DNA of 13,979 nucleotides from JBHPCZ01 sp042573625 (lineage in GTDB: Bacteria > Desulfobacterota > Desulfobacteria > Desulfobacterales > UBA11574): positions 1-13,979 of the forward strand of contig JBHPCZ010000093.1 in NCBI GenBank assembly GCA_042573625.1. Direction: 5' to 3'. Position numbers and translations under genes: made by a program. The notes below the pieces were generated by a model that was not told the origin of the DNA, made no database searches, and saw only the letters and a program-made list of their open reading frames with translations. Positions 1 through 7,493 of the stretch are shown here, piece after piece. How positions within the stretch are numbered: the first letter of the stretch is position 1; each line of letters starts with the position of its first letter.

Positions 1-1784
1 AAAAGAAGCGGAATTTGAATATAAACGATATATTCCGGTAATAGCGGGGTCCATGGAAAATTAGCGGTGCCGAATAGATTCCAGCCCCAGCCCATGGGAT
101 CCGACATGGTAGAGATGATGTAAGATCCGTTCACCATGATAAGCGGTATGCTGAAGGCGATCCAGGCAAGCAGGCCGAGGGGAACCAGCAAGTAAGAGTA
201 TCTCAAAAAAATCTCTTTGGTAGAAACTTGATCTGAACCGGATAATTGCTTCCCCAGCCAGGCAGTCAGCGCCCATACGGCCGGCAATCCAACCAAGCAA
301 GCCGACCAGACCATTCCGGCATAGATCAAAAACCCCTGCCAGTCTCCCACTTCACTGATATTGGCCCAGCCCTTGATCGTTCCCCATGGACCGAGCAGGG
401 TAACCGAATAGACCATAGCGAGGGTGATCATAATAAATGCTTTCCAGGCTTCATCATATCTGCTGATATCTATGTCTGAACAGAACGGTCTGGACTTCAG
501 GGTCATGTTTTCGTATTGACAGGTCTTGATACACTCCATGCAGAGACCGCAATAATTGTTTCGATCCAACCTGCCCGGTATCAAGAACCAGGGGCATCCC
601 CATCCCTGTTCATTTCCCACCGTAGCCCCCTTGGCACGACAGTCCTTACAGATCTCCAGATCCTTGGCGCGCACTTCAATCATGGCGGTCATGGAATATA
701 AGCCCAGGAAACCGCTGACAGGGCAGACATAAGTACAGAAGATCCGTTTTGGATACACCAGATGCATGGCCGTGGCAAGAGCCGCCAACCCCCCCAAAGC
801 TGCGGCCGTGGTTACGGGACGGGTTACCAGGATAGCGCTGAAGGTACAGAGAATCAGGAACAAAACGTTCTGAAGCCAGATATTGGACAACTTCCGGGGC
901 CATTTTTTCTTAAGGTTCCGAAGGATTTGATCTCTGGGGCTGCCACCCGGCGGTCCCAGCAAACGACGCCGCTGATACCACTCACCAAAAAATGGAAATG
1001 GACACACCAGACACCAGATTCTTCCCCCAAAAGGAAGCAAAAAGGAGATCAGGAGAAACCACCACAGAATCCAGACAAAGGTAATGATAATGTTGCGATT
1101 GCCGATGGGCGAACCCAAGACACCGGCTATCAGAAATAACATGAAAAAGGCCAGCATCGGGAGCATAACGGCAAACTGTAACCAGCGGCGACGAACCAGC
1201 CAGTTTAACGCGGGAAATTTTTCTAAAAGGTCAACTCGCCATGCAGGGGTGGGTGCCGGTCTTTTTCCGGGCCCGAGCCGGCTTTCGATCCGAAACATGA
1301 TAAGAAAGGCGGCCAGAAAAAGCCCTGCCGTAGCCCCCAAACCGGACAGAAAGGCATAGTTGGGACGTACGATCATCTCTCCCAGCATAAAGGGGTGCAG
1401 GGTGCCGCAGGTCACCGAACAGCGGTAGCGAAACTTGCCCGGCCGGTCGGCAATGAAAACGATTTCCGCTACCGGGCGATAGCGTTTCTCGGTTGATGGA
1501 TGTCGCAGGTTGAACGTCAGCCGGCCGGGATAGATCACCGCCTCAACGTCATGACCTTCGAGGTAAAAACCGTGAACGACATCCATCGACGCCAGATAGA
1601 TATGGATCTCGTCCCCCTGATCCACCACAAAGCGGTGGGGGGTGTAGGCGTACTGTTGGGCTCGGATATGAACATCTCTACGTTGGCCCCGGCCCGAGGG
1701 GTTCGGTACCAGCAGCAACGGAATCAGGGCACAAACCAGCACAATCCCGGAAGCGAGCATCAACAGTCTTGGTTTCGAAACCAC
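1..1784 (-). CDS. CuA-domain / NapH-NosR-type polyferredoxin membrane fusion protein (3' end beyond the window)
   Basis: An uninterrupted reading frame runs off the left edge, with about 594 codons visible. I chose the GTG at 1784-1782: AAAAGG lies 5 bases upstream and Lys/Arg precede the first hydrophobic helix (residues 7-27). An in-frame ATG at 1760 is the alternative. Residues about 35-140 form a COX2-like cupredoxin domain with a full CuA ligand set: H71, then C122-x3-C126-x3-H130-x2-M133. Membrane helices follow at about 144-166, 203-224 and 232-250. Next come the NapH/NosR-type motifs C258-x2-C261-P and C350-x3-C354-P, then a dicluster ferredoxin part (C379xxC382, C397P, C412xxC415xxC418xxxC422) and three or more further helices. 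The CuA domain should sit in the periplasm and the Fe-S part in the cytoplasm, so the chain could pass electrons across the inner membrane. Direction and partner are inferred. The gene follows the cupredoxin gene by 38 bases. Confidence 0.88.
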   Translation of the reverse strand, partial: MVSKPRLLMLASGIVLVCALIPLLLVPNPSGRGQRRDVHIRAQQYAYTPHRFVVDQGDEIHIYLASMDVVHGFYLEGHDVEAVIYPGRLTFNLRHPSTEKRYRPVAEIVFIADRPGKFRYRCSVTCGTLHPFMLGEMIVRPNYAFLSGLGATAGLFLAAFLIMFRIESRLGPGKRPAPTPAWRVDLLEKFPALNWLVRRRWLQFAVMLPMLAFFMLFLIAGVLGSPIGNRNIIITFVWILWWFLLISFLLPFGGRIWCLVCPFPFFGEWYQRRRLLGPPGGSPRDQILRNLKKKWPRKLSNIWLQNVLFLILCTFSAILVTRPVTTAAALGGLAALATAMHLVYPKRIFCTYVCPVSGFLGLYSMTAMIEVRAKDLEICKDCRAKGATVGNEQGWGCPWFLIPGRLDRNNYCGLCMECIKTCQYENMTLKSRPFCSDIDISRYDEAWKAFIMITLAMVYSVTLLGPWGTIKGWANISEVGDWQGFLIYAGMVWSACLVGLPAVWALTAWLGKQLSGSDQVSTKEIFLRYSYLLVPLGLLAWIAFSIPLIMVNGSYIISTMSDPMGWGWNLFGTANFPWTPLLPEYIVYIQIPLL

Positions 1785-1822
1785 CAGTACCTTTTTTCTA
1801 TCCTTCGAACCTGAAGGCAATT

Positions 1823-2503
1823 CTACTCGGCGTATTTCTTCTTGGTAATCACCAGGTCCCGAGTTGTCGGCTTTCCGCTTTCGACGGTTATCTCTTCCGG
1901 GGCACCTTTCATCTTCAGCTTTTTATGCCATGCTCTCAAAATGTATCTTCCCGGCGGAACGTTCTCGATACTATACGACGCCTGATACGTTCCCGGCGCT
2001 ATAAGGGCTTCGCAAAAATAAGGGTTCTCGATCACCACGATGTAGGCGGCCATCTCCAGGTGCAATTTGCAGAGCGTGATCACAACACCGCTGTCTTCAA
2101 ATCGATGGCTGACACTCTGCCCCGGCCCCCATGTGCCGATGTCCAGCGTTTCACCGCTTTTGTCATAAAGAAAATAGACATTGTGCCTGTCGTTGTCGCT
2201 GTTCAGAAAGGTTACGGTCGTTCCCTTTTGAATCGACAGGACGTGCGGGATAAACACCAGACCCTTTTGGTCCATAACCACGGTGTTTTCGATTGGCGGG
2301 GATGCCTCCTGACCTACCTTTTCCAGAAACACCACAACCGTCCTGCCGTGCTTGGGACCTTCGGACCTGACCTTGGTCTTCCATACACGGATCGTTCCGG
2401 AAACCGTTCCACAAGGGGATCCCTCTCCCAGCGCATCGCCGATTCCCCACACGGCCGCCCAGCAGAACATTACGGCGCCTAAAAATTTAAGATTTCGCGC
2501 CAT
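1823..2503 (-). CDS. Periplasmic amicyanin/plastocyanin-like cupredoxin
   Basis: 226 residues from the ATG at 2503, which has GAGG about 6 bases upstream and begins a signal peptide (MARN, then a hydrophobic stretch to about residue 24). An upstream in-frame TTG would put charged sequence before the signal and is not favoured. The blue-copper fold spans about residues 72-160. Likely ligands are H107 (DRHNVY), C145, H148 and M151, giving the amicyanin-style C-x2-H-x2-M motif CKLHLEM. A second beta-rich part (about 165-226), with the phrase VPPGRYILRAWH, resembles the carboxypeptidase-regulatory or Ig-like extension seen behind cupredoxins of the methylamine-utilisation-like type. A soluble copper electron carrier or copper-binding protein is likely. 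It lies between the outer-membrane cytochrome gene (66 bases upstream) and the CuA-ferredoxin gene, which fits a shuttle between them; that role is inferred. Confidence 0.85.
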   Translation of the reverse strand: MARNLKFLGAVMFCWAAVWGIGDALGEGSPCGTVSGTIRVWKTKVRSEGPKHGRTVVVFLEKVGQEASPPIENTVVMDQKGLVFIPHVLSIQKGTTVTFLNSDNDRHNVYFLYDKSGETLDIGTWGPGQSVSHRFEDSGVVITLCKLHLEMAAYIVVIENPYFCEALIAPGTYQASYSIENVPPGRYILRAWHKKLKMKGAPEEITVESGKPTTRDLVITKKKYAE

Positions 2504-2568
2504 CCAAACCTCGAAAACAGGTTTTATACCGACCTCTGCAACATCTGATACGTACCCGCCCAATCATA

Positions 2569-4104
2569 TCAAAAGGCGGCGATCATCTGGAAAAAAATGG
2601 TCTCGTCCAGACCAAAGTATTCATAATCATAATCTCTGGTATAGATCGTGCCTTCAACCTGCAGAGAAATATTGGCCCGGATCAGGGCTTTGCAGCCGAG
2701 GAACAGGATCTGGCGGTCCTGTTCGCCCGCCAGTTTCAAAGCATTGGTGGCGTTGTGTTGGTAGTCGGGTAGCCCCTCGAATTCCAGGAAATCGTATCGG
2801 GCGTATGGGATCAGCCAGGGTTTCCAAAAGTAATATGTTTCCACAAACCAGGAATCGGTGCTCACCTTTATATTGGCATACGGCCCGTAAGGATCGTCAT
2901 TATATGAATACATATAACCGACATTCAGGGTAAGGTCCTTGTATTTTTTTAACGCCCCGGCACCCACCCGAAGGAAGGGATCGTCGTAATCTGTTTTGGT
3001 ATGCGCACCTCCCCACGCAGGTTGAGAAACGTCCCATATCGCATCAGAGGCCAGGCCGTGACCCATGTATCCAAACGCCGAAACTGTCAGGCTGTCGTCG
3101 TCTCGCCAGGATTGGGGGCGGTCCTTTAACGGATTGAAGCCTTCATCACCGGCGCCGTCAAATCCGAGCCCGCCGAATTTGTATGCCAGCCCAACGTAAA
3201 AGTCCTTGTGTTCGGTATTCTCGCCGTAACCGAGGGCAAAAAGATTATCTTTGGGCTCCTGATTTATCGGGTTTTCAATGCTGCCGTTAACCACACCGGC
3301 ATAATAGAGCCAGCGGTTACCGAATCCGTTGACCTCAATGCCGACCTGGGGTTGAATAACAAAGGAATTGGTCTCAAAATCCTTGATTCTTGGAGATTGA
3401 GAAAAACCGCCTCCCGGGGCCAATTCCAACCCCGGCATTTTCCAGGAGTTCATGGTGTAAGGCTGTATGCCCATACGCTGTTCGTCCCGGGCCGTATACA
3501 GACCGATGGTATGCATCCCGACCGTCCCCACACGAATGTTAAACGCATTTTCCGGTCCGATCAGGTCCTGAAACTCGATCCATGCCTTAAAGCTCAACCA
3601 GGAAGAGATGTCATCCGTACCAAAATCTTCCTGGACAAATATCATGTCGCCGTACAGGGTGATATGTTCCCCGATCGGCGCACCCAGAGCAATTTCGAAC
3701 TCATGGGGCAGGACGAACGTCAGGCCGGCCTCGGCCTCCTCGGTCTCAGGATTTACCTGGGTATTGGCGTCGATTTCGACAATCCATCTGGTTACCAGTG
3801 AGAGAGGGATGTTCATCGGCATTTCGTTTGGGTAAAGGGCTTCCGGCCAGAGCCGTTTATAGGCCTCTTCACCCAGCTCTACGGGCTCTTCTTTTCGGTA
3901 GCGTTCATCATCTTTGAATCGATACCCGTTCAGCCGATAGGCGTCCCCCACGGCATTGAGCCTGGGCGGGGCTTCGTGGCACGTCATGCAGCTGGTCTTG
4001 TACTTTCGTGAAAACGCAGGCATGGCATTCACGTCCTGTGCAATACCCATCAGCAGCACAGCAAGCATCGCCCCTATCCAATAGCGTCCAGAAATCATCT
4101 TCAT
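2569..4104 (-). CDS. Outer-membrane beta-barrel with N-terminal monohaem c-type cytochrome site
   Basis: 511 residues; the ATG at 4104 has AAGGAG 7 bases upstream. A signal peptide (about 1-27, ending DVNA) precedes a single haem-attachment motif C39MTCH43. The rest alternates polar and hydrophobic beta strands rich in Tyr, Trp and Phe, with many Gly/Asp/Asn turns, and the last residue is Phe (IAAF), the usual end of proteins inserted by the Bam machinery. This matches barrel proteins carrying one haem c that occur beside redox clusters in Desulfobacterota and relatives; I cannot assign a named family. The likely role is a channel or electron conduit at the outer membrane, with the haem on the periplasmic side. 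Cytochrome maturation would have to be encoded elsewhere. Confidence 0.8.
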   Translation of the reverse strand: MKMISGRYWIGAMLAVLLMGIAQDVNAMPAFSRKYKTSCMTCHEAPPRLNAVGDAYRLNGYRFKDDERYRKEEPVELGEEAYKRLWPEALYPNEMPMNIPLSLVTRWIVEIDANTQVNPETEEAEAGLTFVLPHEFEIALGAPIGEHITLYGDMIFVQEDFGTDDISSWLSFKAWIEFQDLIGPENAFNIRVGTVGMHTIGLYTARDEQRMGIQPYTMNSWKMPGLELAPGGGFSQSPRIKDFETNSFVIQPQVGIEVNGFGNRWLYYAGVVNGSIENPINQEPKDNLFALGYGENTEHKDFYVGLAYKFGGLGFDGAGDEGFNPLKDRPQSWRDDDSLTVSAFGYMGHGLASDAIWDVSQPAWGGAHTKTDYDDPFLRVGAGALKKYKDLTLNVGYMYSYNDDPYGPYANIKVSTDSWFVETYYFWKPWLIPYARYDFLEFEGLPDYQHNATNALKLAGEQDRQILFLGCKALIRANISLQVEGTIYTRDYDYEYFGLDETIFFQMIAAF

Positions 4105-4170
4105 TCTCCGTCTCCTTTCTTCTATATCCAGTTTTTACTAAAACGTTGTTTTGTATCAACTCGTAACACA

Positions 4171-4184
4171 CGCAGAAACCTGCG
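4171..4184 (-). other. Small hairpin just after the membrane-protein stop codon
   Basis: CGCAG (4171-4175) and CTGCG (4180-4184) form a 5-bp stem with a 4-base loop, immediately downstream of the TAA at 4187-4189 and upstream of the barrel-cytochrome gene. No T-run follows, so it is not a convincing terminator. It may stabilise or separate message segments. Confidence 0.35.
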
Positions 4185-4186
4185 GT

Positions 4187-5188
4187 TTAATAACCTTCCA
4201 GTTTGAAATCGGAAAATATCAACGGATACGTCGCAACAAGGGCAAACGCTGTATACGCAAGCACACAGCCCAGACACAGCCGTTTCTGAACAGCCGGTAT
4301 GATGTTTTTAAGCGATTCAAGATTCTTGAACGGTTGCACCACACCCGCTCCGGCACCCATTATGCCCGCACCAAACAAAGAGAGATACAGGATATACCCG
4401 ACATAGTGATATTCCGCCTGCAACAGGCAAAAAGGGCAGTGATGGGTGGGCAGTTCGTAAAAATACACCGAAATAAAAGATATGACGGCAGCGATACACA
4501 CCAGGAACAGTCCTGAACTGAGTCCCGAGAAAACCACGGCGTGTTTTCCGGTCAGATAAAAACGGGTGCCGGCGCCGAGCACGAAAAGCATCCCCGCGTA
4601 AAAGGCGATCTGTGTTCCAAAAACAGGCAGATGGGCAATATCGGCGGCGATGTTTTCGGCATTTTCACTGAACAATGCCCCGCAGCAGGACGTAATGACT
4701 TCCGGGTCCAGTGCCGCCAGGTATCTGAGCTGTAATACGGTCTCAAATAGAATCAAAAATGTTATGCCGATGAGAAACTTGTACTTAAATTTGATCATCG
4801 GGTAATCATATCCTTGGTGGTCGACATGGTTGACGATAAGCCAGATGCCGCCCAAAATGAAGCTCAGTGTTTTCAGCACCAGGGTCGCATAACCAAAAGG
4901 GTTGACATATAGCGTTCCGGCCGCGCACATGGCGCCGGTAAACAAATCATGGATGCGATCTACGGTGGCAATAAATAAAAACAGAGAAAAAAGTTGGCAG
5001 CCCATCACATAGTTCAGAACGGTCGAGATCAGATAAGTTTTTCGCTCTAACTCCAGCTGCTTTTGGCTTGTGCTCCGGATGTCCCAGCCGATGATGATCT
5101 GGGTGCCGAACAGTGAAGCAAAAACAACCATCCCGCTGACCAATAGCGCGCACACGATTAAAGCAATAATGGCAGGGCTCAAAAACAC
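4187..5188 (-). CDS. Polytopic inner-membrane protein with Cys pairs, partner of the adjacent ABC ATPase
   Basis: 333 residues, starting at GTG 5188. AAAGGAG lies within the last codons of the ABC ATPase gene, which ends only 4 bases before this start, so the two are probably translationally coupled. About eight membrane helices are visible (near residues 5-28, 55-75, 100-120, 137-157, 188-210, 218-243, 262-284, 303-323). Conserved-looking sites are C168-C169, the motif THHCPFCLLQAEYHYVGY (HHCPFC at 249-254) and C305-x2-C308. These could bind copper or do thiol-disulfide chemistry. I see no FtsX/MacB periplasmic domain, so it is not an obvious permease of the usual partner type. The family is not recognised by name. 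Coupling to the ATPase and the flanking NosL and cupredoxin genes point to copper-centre assembly or transport. Confidence 0.8.
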   Translation of the reverse strand: MFLSPAIIALIVCALLVSGMVVFASLFGTQIIIGWDIRSTSQKQLELERKTYLISTVLNYVMGCQLFSLFLFIATVDRIHDLFTGAMCAAGTLYVNPFGYATLVLKTLSFILGGIWLIVNHVDHQGYDYPMIKFKYKFLIGITFLILFETVLQLRYLAALDPEVITSCCGALFSENAENIAADIAHLPVFGTQIAFYAGMLFVLGAGTRFYLTGKHAVVFSGLSSGLFLVCIAAVISFISVYFYELPTHHCPFCLLQAEYHYVGYILYLSLFGAGIMGAGAGVVQPFKNLESLKNIIPAVQKRLCLGCVLAYTAFALVATYPLIFSDFKLEGY

Positions 5189-5192
5189 TCGG

Positions 5193-5867
5193 TCAAGTCT
5201 CCTTTACAATCCGGCCGTCCCGGAGTTCGACGACCCGATGGACGATTTCCGATCCGTACAGTAAGGGATCATGGCTGGCCATAAGGATCGTTTTGCCTTC
5301 CATGTTGAGTCCGGAGACGATACCTAAAAACTCAGTTGCCATGTCAGTATCGAGATGGGCCGTGGGTTCGTCGGCAATGATAACATCCGGATCATTGATC
5401 AGGGCTCTGGCGATAGCCACCCGTTGCTGTTCGCCGCCCGAAAGATATTCGACCTTTTGCCGGGCCTTGGATCCGATTTTCAGCTTGTCCAGAAGATGCA
5501 TGGCCCTTTCCTTAACCTGGCGGGTCTTTCCTGAACCGGGGTAGGCCGGCAGCATGACATTTTCAAGAGCAGAGATCCCGTGAATCAGGTTGTAGTCCTG
5601 AAAAACAAACCCGAATCGGCGGCGCACTTCCCCTAAAAATCTTTCGGGCAGGCTGGTGATGCCGCTGCCATTCAAGTGAACCCGGCCCGAGGTCGGCCTT
5701 GACATGCAGCCGATAATATTTACCAGAGTGGTTTTCCCCGATCCGCTGGGGCCTTTGAATGCGGTGATCTGTTTCAGGGATATGGACAGGCTGATCCCTT
5801 TCAGGGCGGTAAATTGATTCCCCTTTTTCTGATTAAACGTTTTTACAACTTCCGAGAGTTCGATCAT
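5193..5867 (-). CDS. ABC transporter ATP-binding protein (LolD/MacB/NosF-like)
   Basis: 224 residues from the ATG at 5867; an in-frame TTG 24 bases upstream is possible but adds nothing conserved. All ATPase motifs are intact: Walker A GPSGSGKT (39-46), Q-loop Q90, signature LSGGEQQR (142-149), Walker B VIIADEP (162-168) and switch H199. The short form, the VFQDYNLI stretch after the Q-loop and the SGGEQQRVAIARAL stretch resemble the LolD/MacB branch that normally pairs with FtsX-like permeases. Here the next gene is instead an eight-helix membrane protein with Cys pairs. By analogy with NosF, which acts with NosDYL in copper-site assembly of nitrous oxide reductase, it may power copper delivery or extraction for the neighbouring redox proteins. 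That analogy is inference. Confidence 0.92.
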   Translation of the reverse strand: MIELSEVVKTFNQKKGNQFTALKGISLSISLKQITAFKGPSGSGKTTLVNIIGCMSRPTSGRVHLNGSGITSLPERFLGEVRRRFGFVFQDYNLIHGISALENVMLPAYPGSGKTRQVKERAMHLLDKLKIGSKARQKVEYLSGGEQQRVAIARALINDPDVIIADEPTAHLDTDMATEFLGIVSGLNMEGKTILMASHDPLLYGSEIVHRVVELRDGRIVKET

Positions 5868-5947
5868 CGCTGTTAGAACTTCTGGCGCCAATTTTCAGAA
5901 ATATCAGTTTTTTTTACACCCCAATAATAGTCCGGGGCAACGTGAGT

Positions 5948-6436
5948 TTAATCCAGAGATTCAATGAGCACCGGGGTTACGTCTTTAAACCCCACTACCT
6001 TTTGGCCGCGATGGTCTTTCAGGAATTCTGCGGCCTCCGGTTCGCTTTTAAATGGAATCAACTCCCGCCCCATGGGACCGTAAACATTACTGCCGATCAC
6101 ATAATGGGCTTCACGGGCATCAATAAGGGTCATATAATAGTATTCGGTGACATAAACCGTCGCAATGTCCTTTTTGTTTTTGCGGGGATTATATCTGTTG
6201 AGATTGAAATAATATTTGAACAGGTCTTTGGCTCCGTCGAAAAAAACAGTGCTACGGTCCTTAAAGACGATTTCCGCCACCCAGTCCGGATATTTGGCCA
6301 CAAACATGCCGCAAACCGGACATTTATCACCGGCCGAGGGTTTCACCGGTTCGGCTGCCCCGGCCGACGTCAAGACCATCGTAACCAGGAGGACCAGCAC
6401 CCATCCGTGCAGCTTTATTTTTTTTGGATTCGCCAT
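5948..6436 (-). CDS. nosL: NosL family copper-binding protein (canonical copy)
   Basis: 162 residues from the ATG at 6436; an in-frame ATG at 6460 is also possible and neither has a clear ribosome site. A signal peptide (KK near the start, hydrophobic 11-27, ending SAGAA) lacks the lipobox cysteine found in many NosL proteins. The metal site CPVCGM (39-44) is followed by family features: FFDGAKDLFKYY (about 65-76), VTEYY, and HYVIGSNVYGPMGREL (about 111-126). NosL binds Cu(I) and supplies copper during maturation of the nitrous oxide reductase centre. Here it precedes an ABC ATPase gene, as in nos operons, but no NosZ is in the window. It may instead serve the CuA and cupredoxin proteins encoded downstream. 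Confidence 0.9.
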   Translation of the reverse strand: MANPKKIKLHGWVLVLLVTMVLTSAGAAEPVKPSAGDKCPVCGMFVAKYPDWVAEIVFKDRSTVFFDGAKDLFKYYFNLNRYNPRKNKKDIATVYVTEYYYMTLIDAREAHYVIGSNVYGPMGRELIPFKSEPEAAEFLKDHRGQKVVGFKDVTPVLIESLD

Positions 6437-6515
6437 GATCTGAATGGAAACACAAGGCATGAATCATAAAATTTCGGTTGAAAACAACAAAAAACAGATG
6501 GCATACCGTGCCAGA

Positions 6516-6567
6516 GAGCCGTTAACGGCAAAGACAGGCCGCTGATTCTGCCGGTTGAGCCGTTAAC
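6516..6567. repeat. Palindrome GCCGTTAACGGC and repeated GAGCCGTTAAC between the two NosL genes
   Basis: A perfect 12-base palindrome lies at 6518-6529. The 11-base word GAGCCGTTAAC occurs at 6516-6526 and again at 6557-6567, the second overlapping the stop codon of the first NosL-like gene. It could be an operator, a processing site or a local duplication; nothing in the sequence decides. Confidence 0.4.
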
Positions 6568-7102
6568 TCCCTGTTTTTTTCTTTTTCATCCGCATCATCT
6601 TGCGCTTTTTTCGAATCATTTGCACATCATCGTGCATATCCTCAAACGTCGCCCGAACAGCATCATCAAAGGTGGCGGGCTTTCCGCCGTGGGTTTTGAT
6701 AAAAGCATCGGCGTCCGCTTTGCTCTTAAACGCCCATTTGGCTCGAACGGTCATTACGCCCATCTTGTCACCGCCGATAACCCAGTATGCCTTCTCGGCA
6801 TCAATCAGCTTCTTGGAGTTATAGTCGCCGACCATGAGGGCTTTGGGCGTTTTGTCGATCTTCACGGCCATATCCATGGCCGCACAATGCAGGGAACAAA
6901 ACCCCACAGCAGTCGCATCATCATACTCGATATAAAAGCGCGAGTGTGCAAACTTGGCGCGGTCCATGCCGCAATATGGGCAATTAGGATGCCGGGCCAC
7001 GTCGTCCTGGGCCATGGCACCCGGATTGGGAATCAACACAAAAAAACTCAGAAGAACCGCCAGCAACAGCAACATCTTACCAGATCCAAAAATCAATTTC
7101 AT
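6563..7102 (-). CDS. NosL-like protein with additional FCSLHC (TRASH-like) cysteines and Lys/Met-rich tail
   Basis: 179 residues from the ATG at 7102, which has GAGGGGG about 4 bases upstream; an upstream TTG frame extension lacks a ribosome site. A signal peptide (about 1-31, ending AMA) is followed by HPNCPYCGMD (CPYCGM 41-46). Unlike the second NosL copy it carries FCSLHC (68-73) plus M76 and M78, so C41/C44/C69/C73 resemble the four-cysteine arrangement of YHS/TRASH metal-binding domains. Family-like features include KKLIDAEKAYWVIGGDKMGVM (about 97-117). The C-terminus is a basic Lys/Met-rich tail (about 163-177). It is the first gene of the cluster. A periplasmic copper chaperone or sensor is likely; the tail is unusual and its role unknown. 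Confidence 0.85.
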   Translation of the reverse strand: MKLIFGSGKMLLLLAVLLSFFVLIPNPGAMAQDDVARHPNCPYCGMDRAKFAHSRFYIEYDDATAVGFCSLHCAAMDMAVKIDKTPKALMVGDYNSKKLIDAEKAYWVIGGDKMGVMTVRAKWAFKSKADADAFIKTHGGKPATFDDAVRATFEDMHDDVQMIRKKRKMMRMKKKKTGS

Positions 7103-7287
7103 ATAACCCCCTCTTCTTGCATTGAGCAAAGCCGTTTATGGTTCAGGTTTTGTTTCATTCCTATTACCTAAGGAAAACCAAAGGTATAAAACGGTTTCGG
7201 TCGACCGGCAACCCTTTAGCTTTGATGGATTCTGTTTGCGACCCTCCTGCCCCGGACAGAAGGCGTCAAATGCCCCTTAGAGGAGAC

Positions 7288-7345
7288 AAAAAATTAGGCT
7301 CTTCCTCTGACTTGCCCCTTACGGGGCTTCCCCGCAGGAAGAACC
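7288..7345 (-). terminator. Long hairpin followed by a T-run in the leader of the NosL-like gene (terminator or attenuator)
   Basis: On the minus strand GGTTCTTCCT (7345-7336) pairs over 10 positions with AGGAAGAGCC (7306-7297), with one G-U pair. Inside is a perfect GCCCC/GGGGC stem closed by a GTAA loop (7327-7314). Six T residues follow at 7293-7288. Read on the plus strand the G-U becomes a C-A mismatch, which favours function on the minus strand, although a T7 run (7348-7354) also follows on the plus side. It either ends transcription arriving from upstream or attenuates the cluster. Confidence 0.5.
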
Positions 7346-7363
7346 TCTTTTTTTCTCGTACCC

Positions 7364-7397
7364 TTCGCCAGAGACGGAGGGTTTCGTCCATGGCGAA
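7364..7397. repeat. Inverted repeat TTCGCCA / TGGCGAA
   Basis: TTCGCCA (7364-7370) and TGGCGAA (7391-7397) form a 7-bp stem, with GACG/CGTC (7373-7376, 7385-7388) inside it. It lies just upstream of the larger leader hairpin. It could be part of the leader structure or an interspersed palindromic repeat. Confidence 0.45.
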
Positions 7398-7493
7398 TTC
7401 CGCCGTTCGGCCGTCAACACCATATTTGCAGGCTATTTTTAAACCAAACTCTTCATCCTTTGACTGGGATCCAAACCGCTAAAAACATAACTT

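Noticed and set aside
1769..2482. Long plus-strand open frame (237 codons) opposite the cupredoxin gene
   Set aside because: It overlaps a minus-strand gene with signal peptide, copper ligands and ribosome site; the plus frame has no recognisable domain.
3208..3801. Plus-strand open frame (197 codons) opposite the barrel cytochrome gene
   Set aside because: Antisense shadow of a gene with signal peptide, CxxCH motif and barrel pattern.
5892..5947. CCCC...GGGG stem next to a T8 run before the ABC ATPase gene
   Set aside because: The T-run is on the wrong side of the stem for a terminator on the minus strand and the stem is only 4 bp.
5942..6469. Plus-strand frame (175 codons) opposite the second NosL gene
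   Set aside because: The minus strand encodes CPVCGM and other NosL features; the plus frame matches nothing known.
6620..7171. Plus-strand frame (183 codons) opposite the first NosL-like gene
   Set aside because: Shadow of a minus-strand gene with signal peptide and metal motifs.
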